From Vulcanisaeta sp. JCM 16159 (GTDB lineage: Archaea > Thermoproteota > Thermoprotei > Thermoproteales > Thermocladiaceae), in NCBI RefSeq assembly GCF_001316265.1, contig NZ_BBDN01000012.1, positions 21,871 to 85,870 on the forward strand: a stretch of 64,000 bases of DNA, given 5' to 3'. Numbering within the stretch: position 1 is the first letter of the stretch; every line of letters begins with the position of its first letter. Positions 42,427 to 53,070 of the stretch are shown here, piece by piece. The translations under genes were made by a program, and so were the position numbers. The notes under the pieces were generated by a model. The model searched no databases, was not told the origin of the DNA, and saw only the letters and a program-made list of their open reading frames with translations.

Positions 42427-44284
42427 ATGACCGTTTTTAGAATACTAAGGGTAGACCTATCGAGGGAACACTTCACGGAAGAGGTAATTAAGGAAGACCT
42501 TCTAAAAAAAGTTCCTTGGTGGTAGAGGATTAGCCGCGTACTTAGCCCTTAAGGAAATACCAAGGGGCATTGACCCATTAAGTCCAAGCAATAAGTTATT
42601 CATATTCTCAGGCCCATTAAGTGGTATAGCCACGATATCTTCAAGTAGGGTTAACGTAACCACGAGGTCTCCATTAACAGGGGTTTACACCCACGCAAAT
42701 GCCGGTGGCAACTTCTCATACTGGCTCAGGAAGTCTGGCTATGATGGCTTAATAATCGAGGGTAAGGCCGATGAACCGGTATACCTGGTTATTAAGGATG
42801 GAGAACCGAAGTTAAAGCCTGCAAAGCACATTTGGGGTAAGTGGACTGGGGCTTCTACAAAGATTATCCTTGAGGAGAATGGGTTCCCACCAGATGAGAC
42901 CAAGGCTGGCGTTGCTGTGATTGGACCTGCTGGTGAAAACCTTGTTAAGTTCGCAGGCATTAGGATGAGCGATTATGAGAGGTTCGCAGGGAGGGGTGGC
43001 GTTGGCGCTGTCATGGGAAGCAAATTACTTAAGGGAATATTGGTCTGGGGTACGAGGGACTTAAGTAAGGAGCTCGTTGATAAGGCCAAGTTCATGAAGG
43101 TTAATAGTGATATTGTTAAGAGAATCGCAACTCATGACACGACTAAGGTACTTCATAAGTACGGTACAAACGTATTGATGAATATCGTGCAGTCAATAGG
43201 TGCGCTGCCTCACTATAACTTTGGCGGTACTGGGAAGATCGCCGACGTGACACCAGTCAGTGAGGAGTATATAAAGGACCATTACCCAACGGAGACCCAC
43301 GGCTGTTATAACTGTCCAATAGCCTGCACGCAGATGCCCACGGTCAAGTCCGGCCCATTTAAGTTCTCCGTTACTGAGAAGTACGTGAAGCAGGAGTATG
43401 AGAATACCTGGGCCCTTGGACCTAATGTTGGCTCAACAGACCCAGAGGCCAATCTCAGGTTCCAGAAGTTGGCCAATGAACTTGGCCTAGACACCATAAG
43501 CCTAGGTAACACCCTTTCAATGGCTATTGAACTGGCTAAAAACGGCAAATTGAACCTAGACATTGACTGGGGTGATGCAGGTTCCCTTGAGTACTTAATA
43601 CACAAGATTGCCTATAGGGATGGCATTGGCGATGAATTGGCAGAGGGTGATTACAGGCTAGCCGTTAAGTATGGGATGCCGCAATTATTCGTTGGATCAA
43701 GAGGACAGGGGCTACCTGCCTATGACCCGAGGGCACTCAAGGGCTTCGCACTAGCTTACTACACGGCCAATAGGGGCGGCGACCACCTGGAGGCCTACAC
43801 ACCGACCTGGGAGATATTCGGTGTTCCTGAAAAGGTTGACCCATTCTGCGAGACGCAGGAGTGCATCGAGAAGCAAGCGAGGATTGTTAAGTGGAACCAG
43901 GACTTATTCGCGGTTGTTGACTCAACGATATTCTGCAAGTTCGAGAACCTAATGCCTAACATAGACACTGAGAAGGACTTCGCGGACCTATACAACGCTG
44001 CCTTTGGATGGGACTTAACACCGCAGGACGTGCTCACGACTGGTGAGAGGATATTCAATGTTGAGAGGCTGCACTGGGTTAGGGAGGGTAAGTGGGTTAA
44101 GGATGAGTTACCGCCTAGGATGAGGGAGCCAATACCGGACGGCCCAGCCAAGGGCCACACAGCGTCCAAGATGTTTGACGAGGGAATAAAGGTGTACTAT
44201 AAGTTGAGGGGTTGGGTCGATGGCAAACCCACAAGAGACACACTAAAGAGGCTAGGGCTTGAGGAGTTTGAGTACCTCTTATAA
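42427..44284 (+). CDS. Aldehyde:ferredoxin oxidoreductase, tungsten type (frameshift in A7 run)
   Basis: This oxidises aldehydes to acids with ferredoxin, using a tungsten bis-pterin cofactor and a 4Fe-4S cluster; about 619 residues. The N-terminal domain reads ILRVDLSREHFTEEVI, then GGRGLAAYLALKEIPRG, and NVTTRSPLTGVYTHANAGG. The frame breaks in A7 at 42504-42510; six A's restore LLKKFLGGRG. Later motifs are YERFAGRGGVGAVMGSK and the cluster cysteines GCYNCPIACTQ with a fourth near TIFCKFEN. It probably serves sugar or amino-acid fermentation. A strong TATA box precedes it. Confidence 0.92.
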
Positions 44285-44315
44285 TCACGTTAGTAAAAAC
44301 CTATATCAAAACAAT

Positions 44316-45245
44316 TTATTGTTTACCTAATTCATTTCTGATCTTCACAGCCTCCCTAAGCACCAAATCCTTTAATTCCTCACCATCAGCCTTACCATCA
44401 GCTAAAACCTCAATTATTGCCTGGTAAAGGTTAATGCTTTGCCAGGTCTCACCAACCTTAACCCTGACACTCTTAATCCTACCATCTCTAAGGGCCTCCT
44501 TAATCCTCTCCTCAAAGACCCAGGGATCAATACTCGATGGCACATCAATCCTAGCCCTAATACGCTTAAACGGTGCAACATCCCTATGTATTATTAAGGC
44601 GTCAAGCATCACGTAATTGGGTATGGTATACACCCAACCACTATCGCTAATAACCTCCGTGAACATCAGCGTTATATTCCTAATAACGCCTGTAAAGCCA
44701 TTCGGCAACCCCTCATGCGGGTACATAGTCCTTACTATGCCGTACCTCCAATTAACGATTGTTATCCTATCGCCCGGCTTATACCTACCGGTCATTATGA
44801 TGACGATGCCAGCAATGACGTTTGATAGCGTCTGCTGCGCGGCGAGACCAATAATAATACCAACCGCAGTACCTGAGAAGGCGGCCACCGAAAGGCCAAA
44901 CTTCTCGAAGGTCACGGCCAAGGCTATTAATATAGCCACTATGAGCACGGTATCAAGCACGAACTTGAGTACCGTACCCCTAACCCTATCATACTTACTA
45001 ATGTAGTCACTAATCCTCCTCCCAGTATCCCAAACAAGGATTGCACCAATGGTGACTATAATCACGGACCTAACAACACTATCGTAGGCCAAGAGAACAC
45101 TCTTCCAATTAGTGGGTATTAGGTAAAAGACTATGTTTATGTAAAGTACGTAAATCAAGGCACCAATTATGGCGAGAAGAATCCACTCAAGTAGCAACCT
45201 GGCAATAAGCCTACCAACACCAACAGCGGTATTACCGCTATCCAT
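44316..45245 (-). CDS. Small-conductance mechanosensitive channel, MscS family
   Basis: The roughly 309-residue protein has four N-terminal membrane helices and a cytoplasmic MscS domain. The pore-lining helix is GLSVAAFSGTAVGIIIGLAAQ, continuing QTLSNVIAGIVIIMTGRYKPGD, of which the 15-residue core SNVIAGIVIIMTGRY is typical. The beta domain starts DRITIVNWRYGIVRTM. The frame is intact. The ATG at 45245 (MDSGNTAVG) is taken over the GTG three codons earlier. It acts as an osmotic safety valve. Confidence 0.92.
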   Translation of the reverse strand: MDSGNTAVGVGRLIARLLLEWILLAIIGALIYVLYINIVFYLIPTNWKSVLLAYDSVVRSVIIVTIGAILVWDTGRRISDYISKYDRVRGTVLKFVLDTVLIVAILIALAVTFEKFGLSVAAFSGTAVGIIIGLAAQQTLSNVIAGIVIIMTGRYKPGDRITIVNWRYGIVRTMYPHEGLPNGFTGVIRNITLMFTEVISDSGWVYTIPNYVMLDALIIHRDVAPFKRIRARIDVPSSIDPWVFEERIKEALRDGRIKSVRVKVGETWQSINLYQAIIEVLADGKADGEELKDLVLREAVKIRNELGKQ

Positions 45246-45338
45246 ACTCAACACAGCAATGATAGAACTTAATAATAAAGGTTATTCGCATGAGGTGCAG
45301 GGAAGAAAAGCATAAAAACACGAATAAGGCATTAACCC

Positions 45339-45437
45339 AGGCCCGTAGCTCAGCCAGGTTGGAGCGCCCTGGGGCGGTAGCCCCGCGTATGGCTGATAAC
45401 CGGGAGGTCCCGGGTTCAAATCCCGGCGGGCCCACCA
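45339..45437 (+). tRNA. tRNA-Ile (GAU) with non-canonical 21-nt intron at position 29/30
   Basis: The gene carries the T arm CCGGG-TTCAAAT-CCCGG, acceptor 3' strand CGGGCCC, discriminator A and an encoded CCA. The anticodon loop CTGATAA gives GAU. Its stem CCCGG/CCGGG is split after the third base by 21 nt (45369-45389 approximately) that form the hairpin GGGGC-GGTA-GCCCC. Introns inside the anticodon stem at 29/30 are a known Thermoproteales feature. The 5' acceptor strand shows GGCCCG where GGGCCCG is needed, again one G short. Confidence 0.87.
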
Positions 45438-45624
45438 CGCTCGGTGAAAGTTGGTTTTTGTTCGTTATTTCTTGTGTGGTGTTGATGGTCTTCACGTTTA
45501 AGCCAACGTTGACGTAACAAAATAACGAGACAACCAGGCCCCAAAGCCTTACATTAGGCTTCTTTCACTCAACACTTCATGAATCCGCAAAAATCCACAA
45601 TGCTTAAGAAATAAGCAACAATAT

Positions 45625-46236
45625 TCAATGCATCACTTCTTTGCTATACCTATCTACGGTCTTGATGCCATTAATTAATGGTGCTAGTACTATTACTTCT
45701 GCCTCAAGTTCATTCAGTTCAACCTTGACCGAGCCACCAGCCTCAATGACTCCCCACTCACCATTGATAACTTTATAGTGTACGTATTAGCCGCTTAATC
45801 CCGTGAGCATGCTGTCTAACCTAAACTCCTCACTGATTCTTAGGCCATCCCTGTTCATGTTCATGATTGCAATTACTGTGTATTCATTAACCGTTGACGC
45901 AAGTTTGAGGAGTACGGCTTCATTATATGGGTCCCTAAATAGGATATCCCTCGTGGGCAGTGCGGGTTCATTCACCCTAATAACCTCACCATCACTGAGT
46001 GTGATCTATTTAATTAACTCGACATTGGTCCTTTCCGGTTCGCGATCAGTGATGTAACAGGGTCTCTGCTGGATATCCCTTGTTACTGCTATTAACCTGG
46101 CCGATTGGTCATAACTCATCCACATATCATAATCAGGATAAGCAGAACGACTGTAGAGCAGGCTATTGTAAACACTCCATAACGTGTGCAACTTAGCATC
46201 TGCACGCCACATTGGGATGTAGTCTTGGAAAAACAC
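45625..46236 (-). pseudogene. Decayed C-terminus of a GH36 (raffinose synthase/alpha-galactosidase-like) gene
   Basis: The reading runs on the minus strand in one frame, interrupted by TAG at about 46003-46005 and TAA at about 45784-45786. It begins FFQDYIPMWRADAKLHTLWS and continues YPDYDMWMSYDQSARLIAVT, CYITDREP, VNEPALPTRDILFRDPYNE and INGIKTVDRYSKEVMH. The order YDMWMSY...YI(V/S)D...PTRDxLFRDP is that of GH36 raffinose-synthase-type glycosidases. Only the last third or so remains. The catalytic domain upstream is missing, replaced by the tRNA-Val gene within 130 bp. Unlike other breaks here these are substitutions giving stops plus a deletion, so true decay is likely. Confidence 0.7.
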
Positions 46237-46362
46237 TCATGGCATTACAGGGCGTAATTACTGTGGTTCCCAGGGGCCATATCTATGTAATTCGATACGT
46301 CTAAGCTATTTGGGACGCAGCTAATTGAAGGGTTAGGACCCAAACAACTAAAACCCTAATCG

Positions 46363-46460
46363 TGGTGGGCCCGCGGGATTTGAACCCGGGACCTCCCGCT
46401 CGTAAGGCTTGTACGGGGCGTCAGCCCCTGGACATCCTAACCAGGCTAGACTACGGGCCC
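46363..46460 (-). tRNA. tRNA-Val (UAC) with non-canonical 21-nt intron at position 29/30
   Basis: On the minus strand the gene starts GGGCCCGTAGTCTAGCCTGG and ends GGGCCC-A-CCA. Removing 21 nt after the third base of the anticodon stem leaves TCCGC-CTTACGA-GCGGG, a 5-bp stem with one U-G pair and anticodon TAC. The removed segment forms the hairpin GGGGC-TGAC-GCCCC. It has the same length, position and stem sequence as the intron in the tRNA-Ile 900 bp away. The 3' side of the T stem reads CCCG where CCCGG is needed, one G short. Confidence 0.82.
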
Positions 46461-47085
46461 GAGGTGATTGGCTTCATGAAGAATTTAAGTTTTTTTGTTC
46501 ATTGCTTATGTTAGAACGATGGCCCTATCCACTTACGTATTGTGTTTTCTCCTAGGTATATGTATACCTGCCCTCTCAATGCTGATGCTATTGCCGCTGT
46601 GGAGGCCAGGGCTGAGCTTATGTAGAAGAGGACGTGTGATGAGTCCATGAATGCCGTAGTCCCGCACTAGGTAGTGTTTAATCAGTGCCCGTGCTTTTGA
46701 TAGTTTTGCTGGTTCTGTGTTACGTGCTTACCTCGTCAATAGCTTGACCATGTACCTCATCATTTTGTTCAGCATTATCTCTCGCTAATTTCATCCCCAA
46801 TTAGTTCGCCTAGTGTGACTAAGGCGATAATAGTGAGTTGTCCCGCTTAATACCACCATTGACGCATTACTCGCACTCATGAATGGCGCAATAATCATTA
46901 GTTCCATTACCGGCCATATTTAATGGGATTAGGATAGAACCACTAGGTCCAAGCGCGTCTCAGCACTTACTATGGGCTTAATGAAGCATTGCATCAGGTC
47001 ATGCTGCTATAAATCACTTACTCCATGCATGGGTAATTACAGCCCGAGATTGTTATTTAAACCGGGGAGTAACGCTGGGTGTGGT
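46461..47085. other. Gap with traces of decayed genes
   Basis: No intact gene is seen. A 45-codon minus-strand frame (46511-46648) reads SSALASTAAIASALRGQVYI and then YLGENTIRKWIGP. It looks like the C-terminal end of a membrane protein whose upstream part is scrambled. Together with the neighbouring GH36 remnant it marks a zone of gene loss around the two tRNAs. A TATA-like TTATTTAAAC at 47053-47062 lies 28 bp before the dehydrogenase start. Confidence 0.4.
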
Positions 47086-47964
47086 ATGACCAACATTAGA
47101 GCTGGAATGGCGGGGCTTGGTGTGATGGGTTGGAGGATTGCCAAGAACCTAAAGGACGCAGGCTTGTTAATTGGGGTTTATAATAGGACGTTTGATAAAG
47201 CCCTGAGGTTTAGTAGGGAGTTTGGTGTTGAGGCCTTTAGGACGCCGGGTGAACTTGCTAAGGCATCTGACGTAGTAATTACGATGCTTAGCGATGATGA
47301 GGCTGTTAGGAATGTTATTACGGGCAGTGACGGCGTGTTGAGTGGTTTAAGGCCTGGCTCTTTAGTGATTGATATGTCTACGATCTCGCCAAGTGTTTCG
47401 ATAGAACTCGCTAATACTGTTAAGTCCAGGGGTGGTGAAATGGTTGATGCTCCAGTGATTGGTACGTCCATAGCCGTTGAAAGGAAGGAAATAGTGGTGC
47501 TCGTAGGTGGTTCTGACGAGGCATTTAATAGGGCTAGGGAGGTCCTACAATATACAGCTAAAACCATAGTTCACGTGGGACCGAATGGCTACGGACTCTA
47601 CGCTAAGCTCATAAATAATGCATTGCTTGGTTCATACGTCGTTGCCTTGGCCGAGGTTGTTCAGTTGGGTAAGGCCTTTGGTCTCAGCGACTCTGTAATC
47701 CTAGACGTACTGACTAAATTATCGAGTGCCAGGTCACCGACGTCTGAGTTGAAGGTTCTCAAGATGCTCGGTGGTGATTACTCTGTTCAGTTTGCCCTTA
47801 AGCACATGCGTAAGGATTTGGACATTGTTAATAGGGAGGCCTCAATGCGCGGTGTTCCAATACCAATGGCGTCATTGGCCCTCCAGTTCTATAGGATGGC
47901 TGAGAGGATGGGACTTTCCGAGGAGGATTTCGCAGCCGTATTAAAGGTATTAACTAAGCAGTAA
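47086..47964 (+). CDS. NAD(P)-dependent beta-hydroxyacid dehydrogenase (3-hydroxyisobutyrate dehydrogenase family)
   Basis: The 292-residue protein has an N-terminal Rossmann domain (GMAGLGVMGWRIAKNL) followed by the family stretch VIDMSTISPSVS. The substrate-binding region DAPVIGTSIAVERKEIVVLVGG and the catalytic Lys segment GYGLYAKLINNALLG are present. Family members act on hydroxyisobutyrate, tartronate semialdehyde or glyoxylate/succinic semialdehyde. The substrate here is open. The ATG at 47086 is preferred to the in-frame ATG at 46972, since a TATA box lies 28 bp upstream and family similarity starts there. Confidence 0.88.
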   Translation: MTNIRAGMAGLGVMGWRIAKNLKDAGLLIGVYNRTFDKALRFSREFGVEAFRTPGELAKASDVVITMLSDDEAVRNVITGSDGVLSGLRPGSLVIDMSTISPSVSIELANTVKSRGGEMVDAPVIGTSIAVERKEIVVLVGGSDEAFNRAREVLQYTAKTIVHVGPNGYGLYAKLINNALLGSYVVALAEVVQLGKAFGLSDSVILDVLTKLSSARSPTSELKVLKMLGGDYSVQFALKHMRKDLDIVNREASMRGVPIPMASLALQFYRMAERMGLSEEDFAAVLKVLTKQ

Positions 47965-47998
47965 TAACTTAAAATCGTAATTGTGATCCTTCCTAGTG

Positions 47999-49183
47999 AT
48001 GATACCATTAATATTAATGATCATTGGCGTATTAATCATTGCTGCGTCCGTACTATCATCATTACTATCTCTCTATTTTGAAGTTAGGTACTGGAGGGGT
48101 AGGAAGAAGGCCAATGGATTAACAAGTGATGGGAATTATCCCTGGGTTACCGTGATAATGCCTGTGAGAGGTTTGGACCAGAATCTTAAGGGTAATGTCA
48201 TTAGTGTTTTAGATCAGGAATATCCAGGTCGTAGGAGCTATATCTTCGTACTCGATAGTGATGATGACCCCGCGTACGGCATTATTAAGGATTTAATTAA
48301 GGGGTTTAATGTTGATGCCTCGGTATTAATTAATAGAGGTGGGCGTAGTAAAGGTGAGGCATTGGCCTTTGCCTAGATCATGCGGTTAGTGAGGTAGTTG
48401 TTTTTGTTGATAGTGATGCCTTTGTTCATAGGCATTGGCTTAGGAACTTAGTATCTTCATTGGTTAATGGCTCGGGTGCTGCCACGACATATAGATTCTA
48501 CGTACCACTTGGGAGGCTTAGCCTTGGCTCATTATTAAGGGCTAGTTTTAATATGATTGGTATCACGGCAATGCAGAACCCGGTGGCTAGGTTTACCTGG
48601 GGTGGCTCTACGGCTATTTGGAAGTGGATTCTTGATAAGTGGGATGTTCGTGATTATCTACCTTATTACCTAAGTGATGATTACGTGATCACGCATTTCG
48701 TACATAGGGAGGGCCGGGCCATAGACTTCGTCCCTGAATCCCTGGTATTAACGCTTGAGGATGCAGGCATTAAGGAGGCATTTAACTGGACCGTTAGGCA
48801 GTTGTGGTATGTGCGCGTTTACGGTTTCAGGGGTTTTCTACTCTATGCGGTGTCCTACACGTTGTACGCTATCACGTTGCCCATCGGCGCAGCCTTATCA
48901 ATCATTAATCCATTTTTTTGTGGTGCTTGGTCTTCTGCCGTTTATCATTGGCGTGGTTAAGGATTACGTAAGGATTAGTGGCATTAGGTCTCTTGGTGAG
49001 TTCTATGGTGTGAATATAACGAGAAACTACTCAACCTTGCTTGCATTGGCTTCAGTGCTCAATGTTTATTTCTCCTGGTTTGCGATAATTAAGACCATGT
49101 TTACGGAATCCATCATTTGGAGAGGCCGTGTATTCACTGTTATGGACGCCGTAAAATTAATGAAGGAAAGACCACTCAAGTGA
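47999..49183 (+). CDS. Membrane glycosyltransferase, GT2 family (two frameshifts)
   Basis: This resembles ceramide-glucosyltransferase-like GT2 enzymes, about 395 residues. The N-terminal membrane helix is followed by PWVTVIMPVRGLDQNLKGN, the DxD-like VLDSDDDPAYG and VVVFVDSDAFVHRHWL. The catalytic region has SDDYVITHFV and TVRQLWYVRVYGFRG (the Q/RxxRW equivalent); two or three C-terminal helices follow. Breaks are at about 48375 (GG read as G, restoring AFGLDHAVSEV) and in the T7 run 48913-48919 (T6 restores FFVVLGLLPFIIGVVKDYV). It probably glycosylates a membrane lipid. Confidence 0.84.
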
Positions 49184-49188
49184 TAGTA

Positions 49189-49553
49189 ATGGTTAATGTA
49201 CGTGAATCCTTCTGGGCCATGGTCAGGAACCCGCAGTTACTGATTAATTACTTGAATGAATTGGGCATGGACATTAATACCTTTGTAGGGAGGAACCAAT
49301 AAGTGCATTTAATTGCCCACCTAATGAGACCAGTGATTTTAAGACCAGGTTTTTCGTGATTTCGTACATGTACCTCAAGGTATTAAACAGCGAATTAAGG
49401 GAACTCGAGGGCTCAGGGATTACCGTGGATGGGTTAAACGAGTTAATGGCCGATATCCTAACAGATATGAGACTATATAATGCACCGACCAGGCTCATGA
49501 ACGCTGTGGTCTCTATCATACGCGATATCCTGAGACTACGTGGTGAACAATAA
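49189..49553 (+). CDS. Hypothetical helical protein (frameshifted)
   Basis: About 121 residues, with no family recognised. The first part reads VNVRESFWAMVRNPQLLINY from 49189. The frame breaks at about 49295 and resumes as PISAFNCPPNETSDFKTRFF, ending RLRGEQ at 49553. It is convergent with the MoxR ATPase gene, with the stops one base apart. MoxR proteins usually work with a von Willebrand A partner, but this small protein does not look like one. Confidence 0.55.
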
Positions 49554-49554
49554 C

Positions 49555-50690
49555 TTATCGCCTATTCTCCGTTAAAGCATCCTCAAGTCTCTTTAGTAAT
49601 TCCTCTATTTCGTTTACTTCATCAGCGTATAACCTAGCCATCACCGCATCCCATCTATTCCTTATTTGCTCCAGTAGTTCCTTGGCATCCCTAATCCTCT
49701 GCCTGGCCTCATCATAAACCTCATTATTTATTAAGGCCTTAGCTTCACTGAGTAACTCACTTAGTCTCAGTAGGTCCTCTGGCATATGGACTGTGGCGAA
49801 GGAGTTATATTCACTTAATTGGTCCTTATTATTGACTAAGTACCTAAGCACCTTTATCGTACCTACCCTAAGCAGCGATGGCTTAACTCAACACGACCAA
49901 TGTCTATTCCATGGAGCATTAGATATGTGGCCACGTACATGGGCACCTTAACCCTGGTCCTATTGCTAATTGGTATGTGTTCCACGTAATTGGCTATTAT
50001 TGGACTTATTATCTTCGAAATGTCCTTTATGTGTTCATAAACGTACTGCGTGATTATCTTATTAACGGCATGCACATCATCCATTGTGGCCAGGGGTTCC
50101 ATCCTCTCCAGGTCCATCCTCAACTCCCAGCCCTTTATTATCAATGGTTCAGTATCGTCAGGGCTAACCCACTCGGTGAAGACCCTGAGTGGGAATCTAT
50201 CATACAGCGCCTGCAGCTCTTCTTCATCTGGTATCCTATTGCTTGCACCGAAGACAGCCCAAGTCTTCACTGGGACCACCTTCTCACCGTCATAGACAAC
50301 CCTCTCATTTAATATTGACAGTAAAGTATTCAGTATTGCGCTTGAGGCATTGAATATCTCATCGAGTAGTGCGAATTCGCTCTCAACAATGGAGTTTGCG
50401 TATATCCTCTCCACCTTACCATCAAGTAACTTGGCGATGTTTATTGGGCCTAGGATCTCCTCAAGGTCTGTGAACTTCGTTAACTGCCTATAGAACCATC
50501 TGGCGTTTAATAATTTAGATATTGCATAAACGAGTGTTGTTTTTGCAGTACCTGGCGGACCAACCAATAGGTAATTCTCCCTTGATAATGTAGCCATTAA
50601 TGCGCCAAGAACCTCGTTCTCATACTTAAAGAATATGTTATTTAATCTCGTGTAAACACTCCTAATCCTATCAAAGTAACTCTCACTCAC
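49555..50690 (-). CDS. MoxR/RavA-family AAA+ ATPase (frameshifted)
   Basis: This is a chaperone-like AAA+ ATPase of about 379 residues. Walker A is VGPPGTAKTTLVYAIS; Walker B is SEFALLDEIFNASSAILN; sensor 1 is VFGASNRIPDEEELQALYDR. The frame breaks at about 49880 (HR then a stop; one base gives LLRVGTIKVLRYLVNN), adding a C-terminal helical region of about 100 residues as in RavA. The GTG at 50690 is the start. No VWA-domain partner is adjacent. Confidence 0.87.
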
Positions 50691-50746
50691 GACTTAAAGC
50701 ATTAATTACCAGAATTTAAACGTTCCTCATAAATACTAAGATATGA

Positions 50747-51076
50747 TTAAGCACTCCCATAAAGTGCCCTATTTAACTCACTCATAAGCTTAGCCATTTC
50801 GCCCTCAATGACTTTCCTCCTAGCCATGAGTACCTGCCTTAACTCATTAGAGGAAGCCCTGGTCTCAAGCTCCTTAATCTTAACAATACCATCAGCGAAG
50901 TAATCCAACAGCTCAAGCATGACATTCACATCCTCAGGGATACTCCCATTGAACCTATCCCTAACCTCAGCCCTAAAGCACTCCCAATGAATTGGACCCT
51001 GCCTAGTAAACGTAAACTTCATGCCTTCCACGATTTCCTCACCACACCTATAGCACTTCCAAACCTTCCTACTCAT
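50747..51076 (-). CDS. DUF2175 zinc-ribbon protein
   Basis: This is a crenarchaeal family of unknown function, 109 residues. The N-terminal zinc ribbon WKCYRCGEEIVEGMKFTFT with GPIHWECFRAEV (C-x2-C...H-x2-C) is followed by a helical C-terminal half (MARRKVIEGEMAKLMSELNR). The frame is intact. Confidence 0.85.
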   Translation of the reverse strand: MSRKVWKCYRCGEEIVEGMKFTFTRQGPIHWECFRAEVRDRFNGSIPEDVNVMLELLDYFADGIVKIKELETRASSNELRQVLMARRKVIEGEMAKLMSELNRALYGSA

Positions 51077-51183
51077 ACAGCCTGGTCATGGTTCATGGGG
51101 CTTAATTACCCTTAATTGACTTCTAATTTAAGTGAACATATAATTATTCTTTTAAATAATTATAAGTAGTTATGAATATATAA

Positions 51184-52637
51184 TCATAGCGAGAACCTAA
51201 TGGCAGCCCTGTCAATGGACTCAAATATTGTTGGGTGTTGATGGGCTAATAACGCGATGTCCTTGACACGGGCATTAACGGCCACCGCAAGCGCTATTTC
51301 ATTAATTATCATTGATGCTGCTTCACCATAAACCACACCACCGATAACCCTTTGGCTCTCCTTCTCAATAATTAATTTAACCCAACCTTCCCTAACGCCC
51401 ATTATTTGGGCGTAGGCATCATCCTCAAGTGGGTATGAAACGGTTACGTAGTTAATGCCCCTGGCCTTGGCAGCATCCTCGCTTAAGCCAACCATGGCTG
51501 CCTCAGGCTCTGTGAATATGGTCATTGGTATTGAATTGAAGTTGACCTCGTAGATTGGCTTGCCATGTAGAATATTCCACGCCGCCACCACAGACTCCTT
51601 AACGGCTGCGTGGTAAAGCATGTACTTGCCAAGTACATCACCGGCTGCGTATATATTCGGCACCCTTGTCTTCATTGTTGAGGCAACCTCAACGTGCCCC
51701 TTCTCAACAATGCCAAGCCTGTCAAGTCCCTCCACATAGGCTTCCTACCAACAGCCATTATAACCTCAGAACCAGCCACGTAACCCCTACTGCCATCTGA
51801 CCTCTCAAACTCAACAATCTTCTGCCCACCCTCGTTCCTAATACCAACGACCTTCGAGTTCGTGAGTATTTCAACCCCCTTAGACCTTAGTTTCTCCTCA
51901 ATCTTGGAAACAATTTCGTTATCCCAACCAGCCAGTATCCTAGGTAGCATCTCGACTATTGTTGCCTTGATACCCATGGAACCAAGTACTGAGGCGACCT
52001 CAACACCTATGTAACCACCGCCTATAATCACCACATCACTCGGTATCTTCCTATAACTCGTCTTATAGCCAAATAATTCCTGACTGCCGATGGCGAGGTC
52101 AGCACCTGGCACTGGTATTCTAATTGGTGCCGAACCTGTCGCTATTAGTAATTGCCTTGCCTCGATATCCTTACTCCAGGAACCATCAACCGCCCTAACC
52201 CTAACCCTATGCTCATCAATAACCTCCGCAACGCCCTTAACGAAGTCCACATTCTCGTGCTCCTTAATCTCCCTAATGTGCTGTAGGTACCTAATGTACT
52301 GTATGTTATCCTTATGATCAATCGCATTCTCCCAGAGAACCCTAACCGCATTTATGTCCTTACTACCAACACTGTTTAGTATGCCCCTTATCTTCTCCAT
52401 TAGGTAAATCGTCATGTAAACAGCTTTAGACGGTATACAACCCTCATACAGACAGTTACCGCCCAAGTTACCCTTATCATCGATCATCAAAACCTTAAGG
52501 CCACCCTTACTCAACTCAAAGGCTCCGTGATAACCACCTCCTCCACCACCTATAACAACTACATCGTACTTATCCAACTTTGGTGAGTCCTCAAACTCAG
52601 AGTCTGTAGGTGGGAATACTGGGTATTTCCCAAGCAC
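51184..52637 (-). CDS. Dihydrolipoamide dehydrogenase-like flavoprotein (frameshifted)
   Basis: This is an FAD disulfide oxidoreductase of about 485 residues. The FAD motif is VVVIGGGGGGYHGAFELSKG; the redox disulfide is GGNCLYEGCIPSKAV; the NAD domain has VIIGGGYIGVEVASVLGSMG; the active-site His-Glu pair is HQHPTIFES. The frame breaks at about 51735, restoring GRKPYVEGLDRLGIVEKG. The open frame extends to 52694, but that part has no family similarity; the GTG at 52637, after a TATA-like ACTTAAAAAC, is a plausible start. No 2-oxoacid dehydrogenase genes are nearby, so its role may differ from the classical complex. Confidence 0.86.
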
Positions 52638-52725
52638 GAGTATGACAAAAAAAGTTACTAATTTATTTGTTTTTAAGTCAAAAATTTGACACATTTGAAG
52701 AAAATAATTTTTAAATCATTACGCG

Positions 52726-53070
52726 CTAGACACCACCAAGTTCCCTCAACGCAATGACCAAGTCATCAGTGAGTATTCCACTGTAGGAACCGTAGAGGTA
52801 CAGTCCAAGGGCCACTAGGGCCGCTATTACCGTGTCCCAGGGGAACGGTATTATAGGCGGCTGGAAGACGCTGAAGGAGCCTAGGAACGATAATACATAT
52901 GCCGAGAATATAGTCGCCACGACCCACCAACCAGCCCTCACATGCTTCATGGCTGTCTCACGATCCCTAGCCGTAGAGGCTACGTACAGTGTAAATCCGA
53001 CGACCATGGCTGTCATTATTACGACATAACTAACGAAGTCTATTATATGAGTTGGCTCCAGCTTAAGCAT
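52726..53070 (-). CDS. Small membrane protein, hypothetical
   Basis: The 114-residue protein has three membrane helices (about residues 12-30, 47-67, 80-98) and a cytoplasmic-looking tail (GILTDDLVIALRELGGV). I recognise no family. Its start overlaps the end of the APC permease gene by 8 bp, which suggests it is co-translated and may be an accessory subunit of that transporter. Confidence 0.6.
   Translation of the reverse strand: MLKLEPTHIIDFVSYVVIMTAMVVGFTLYVASTARDRETAMKHVRAGWWVVATIFSAYVLSFLGSFSVFQPPIIPFPWDTVIAALVALGLYLYGSYSGILTDDLVIALRELGGV

Noticed and set aside
45625..46236. Stop-codon recoding (TAG as pyrrolysine, or readthrough) in the GH36-like frame
   Set aside because: Two different stops, a further frameshift and loss of the catalytic part indicate decay; no pyrrolysine system is expected in this group.
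46972..47085. 38-residue N-terminal extension of the hydroxyacid dehydrogenase
   Set aside because: It is Cys-rich and not family-like; a TATA box lies 28 bp before the ATG at 47086.
52638..52694. N-terminal extension of the dihydrolipoamide dehydrogenase
   Set aside because: It is encoded across a TATA-like AT-rich stretch and a T7 run with no family similarity, and is likely upstream promoter DNA.
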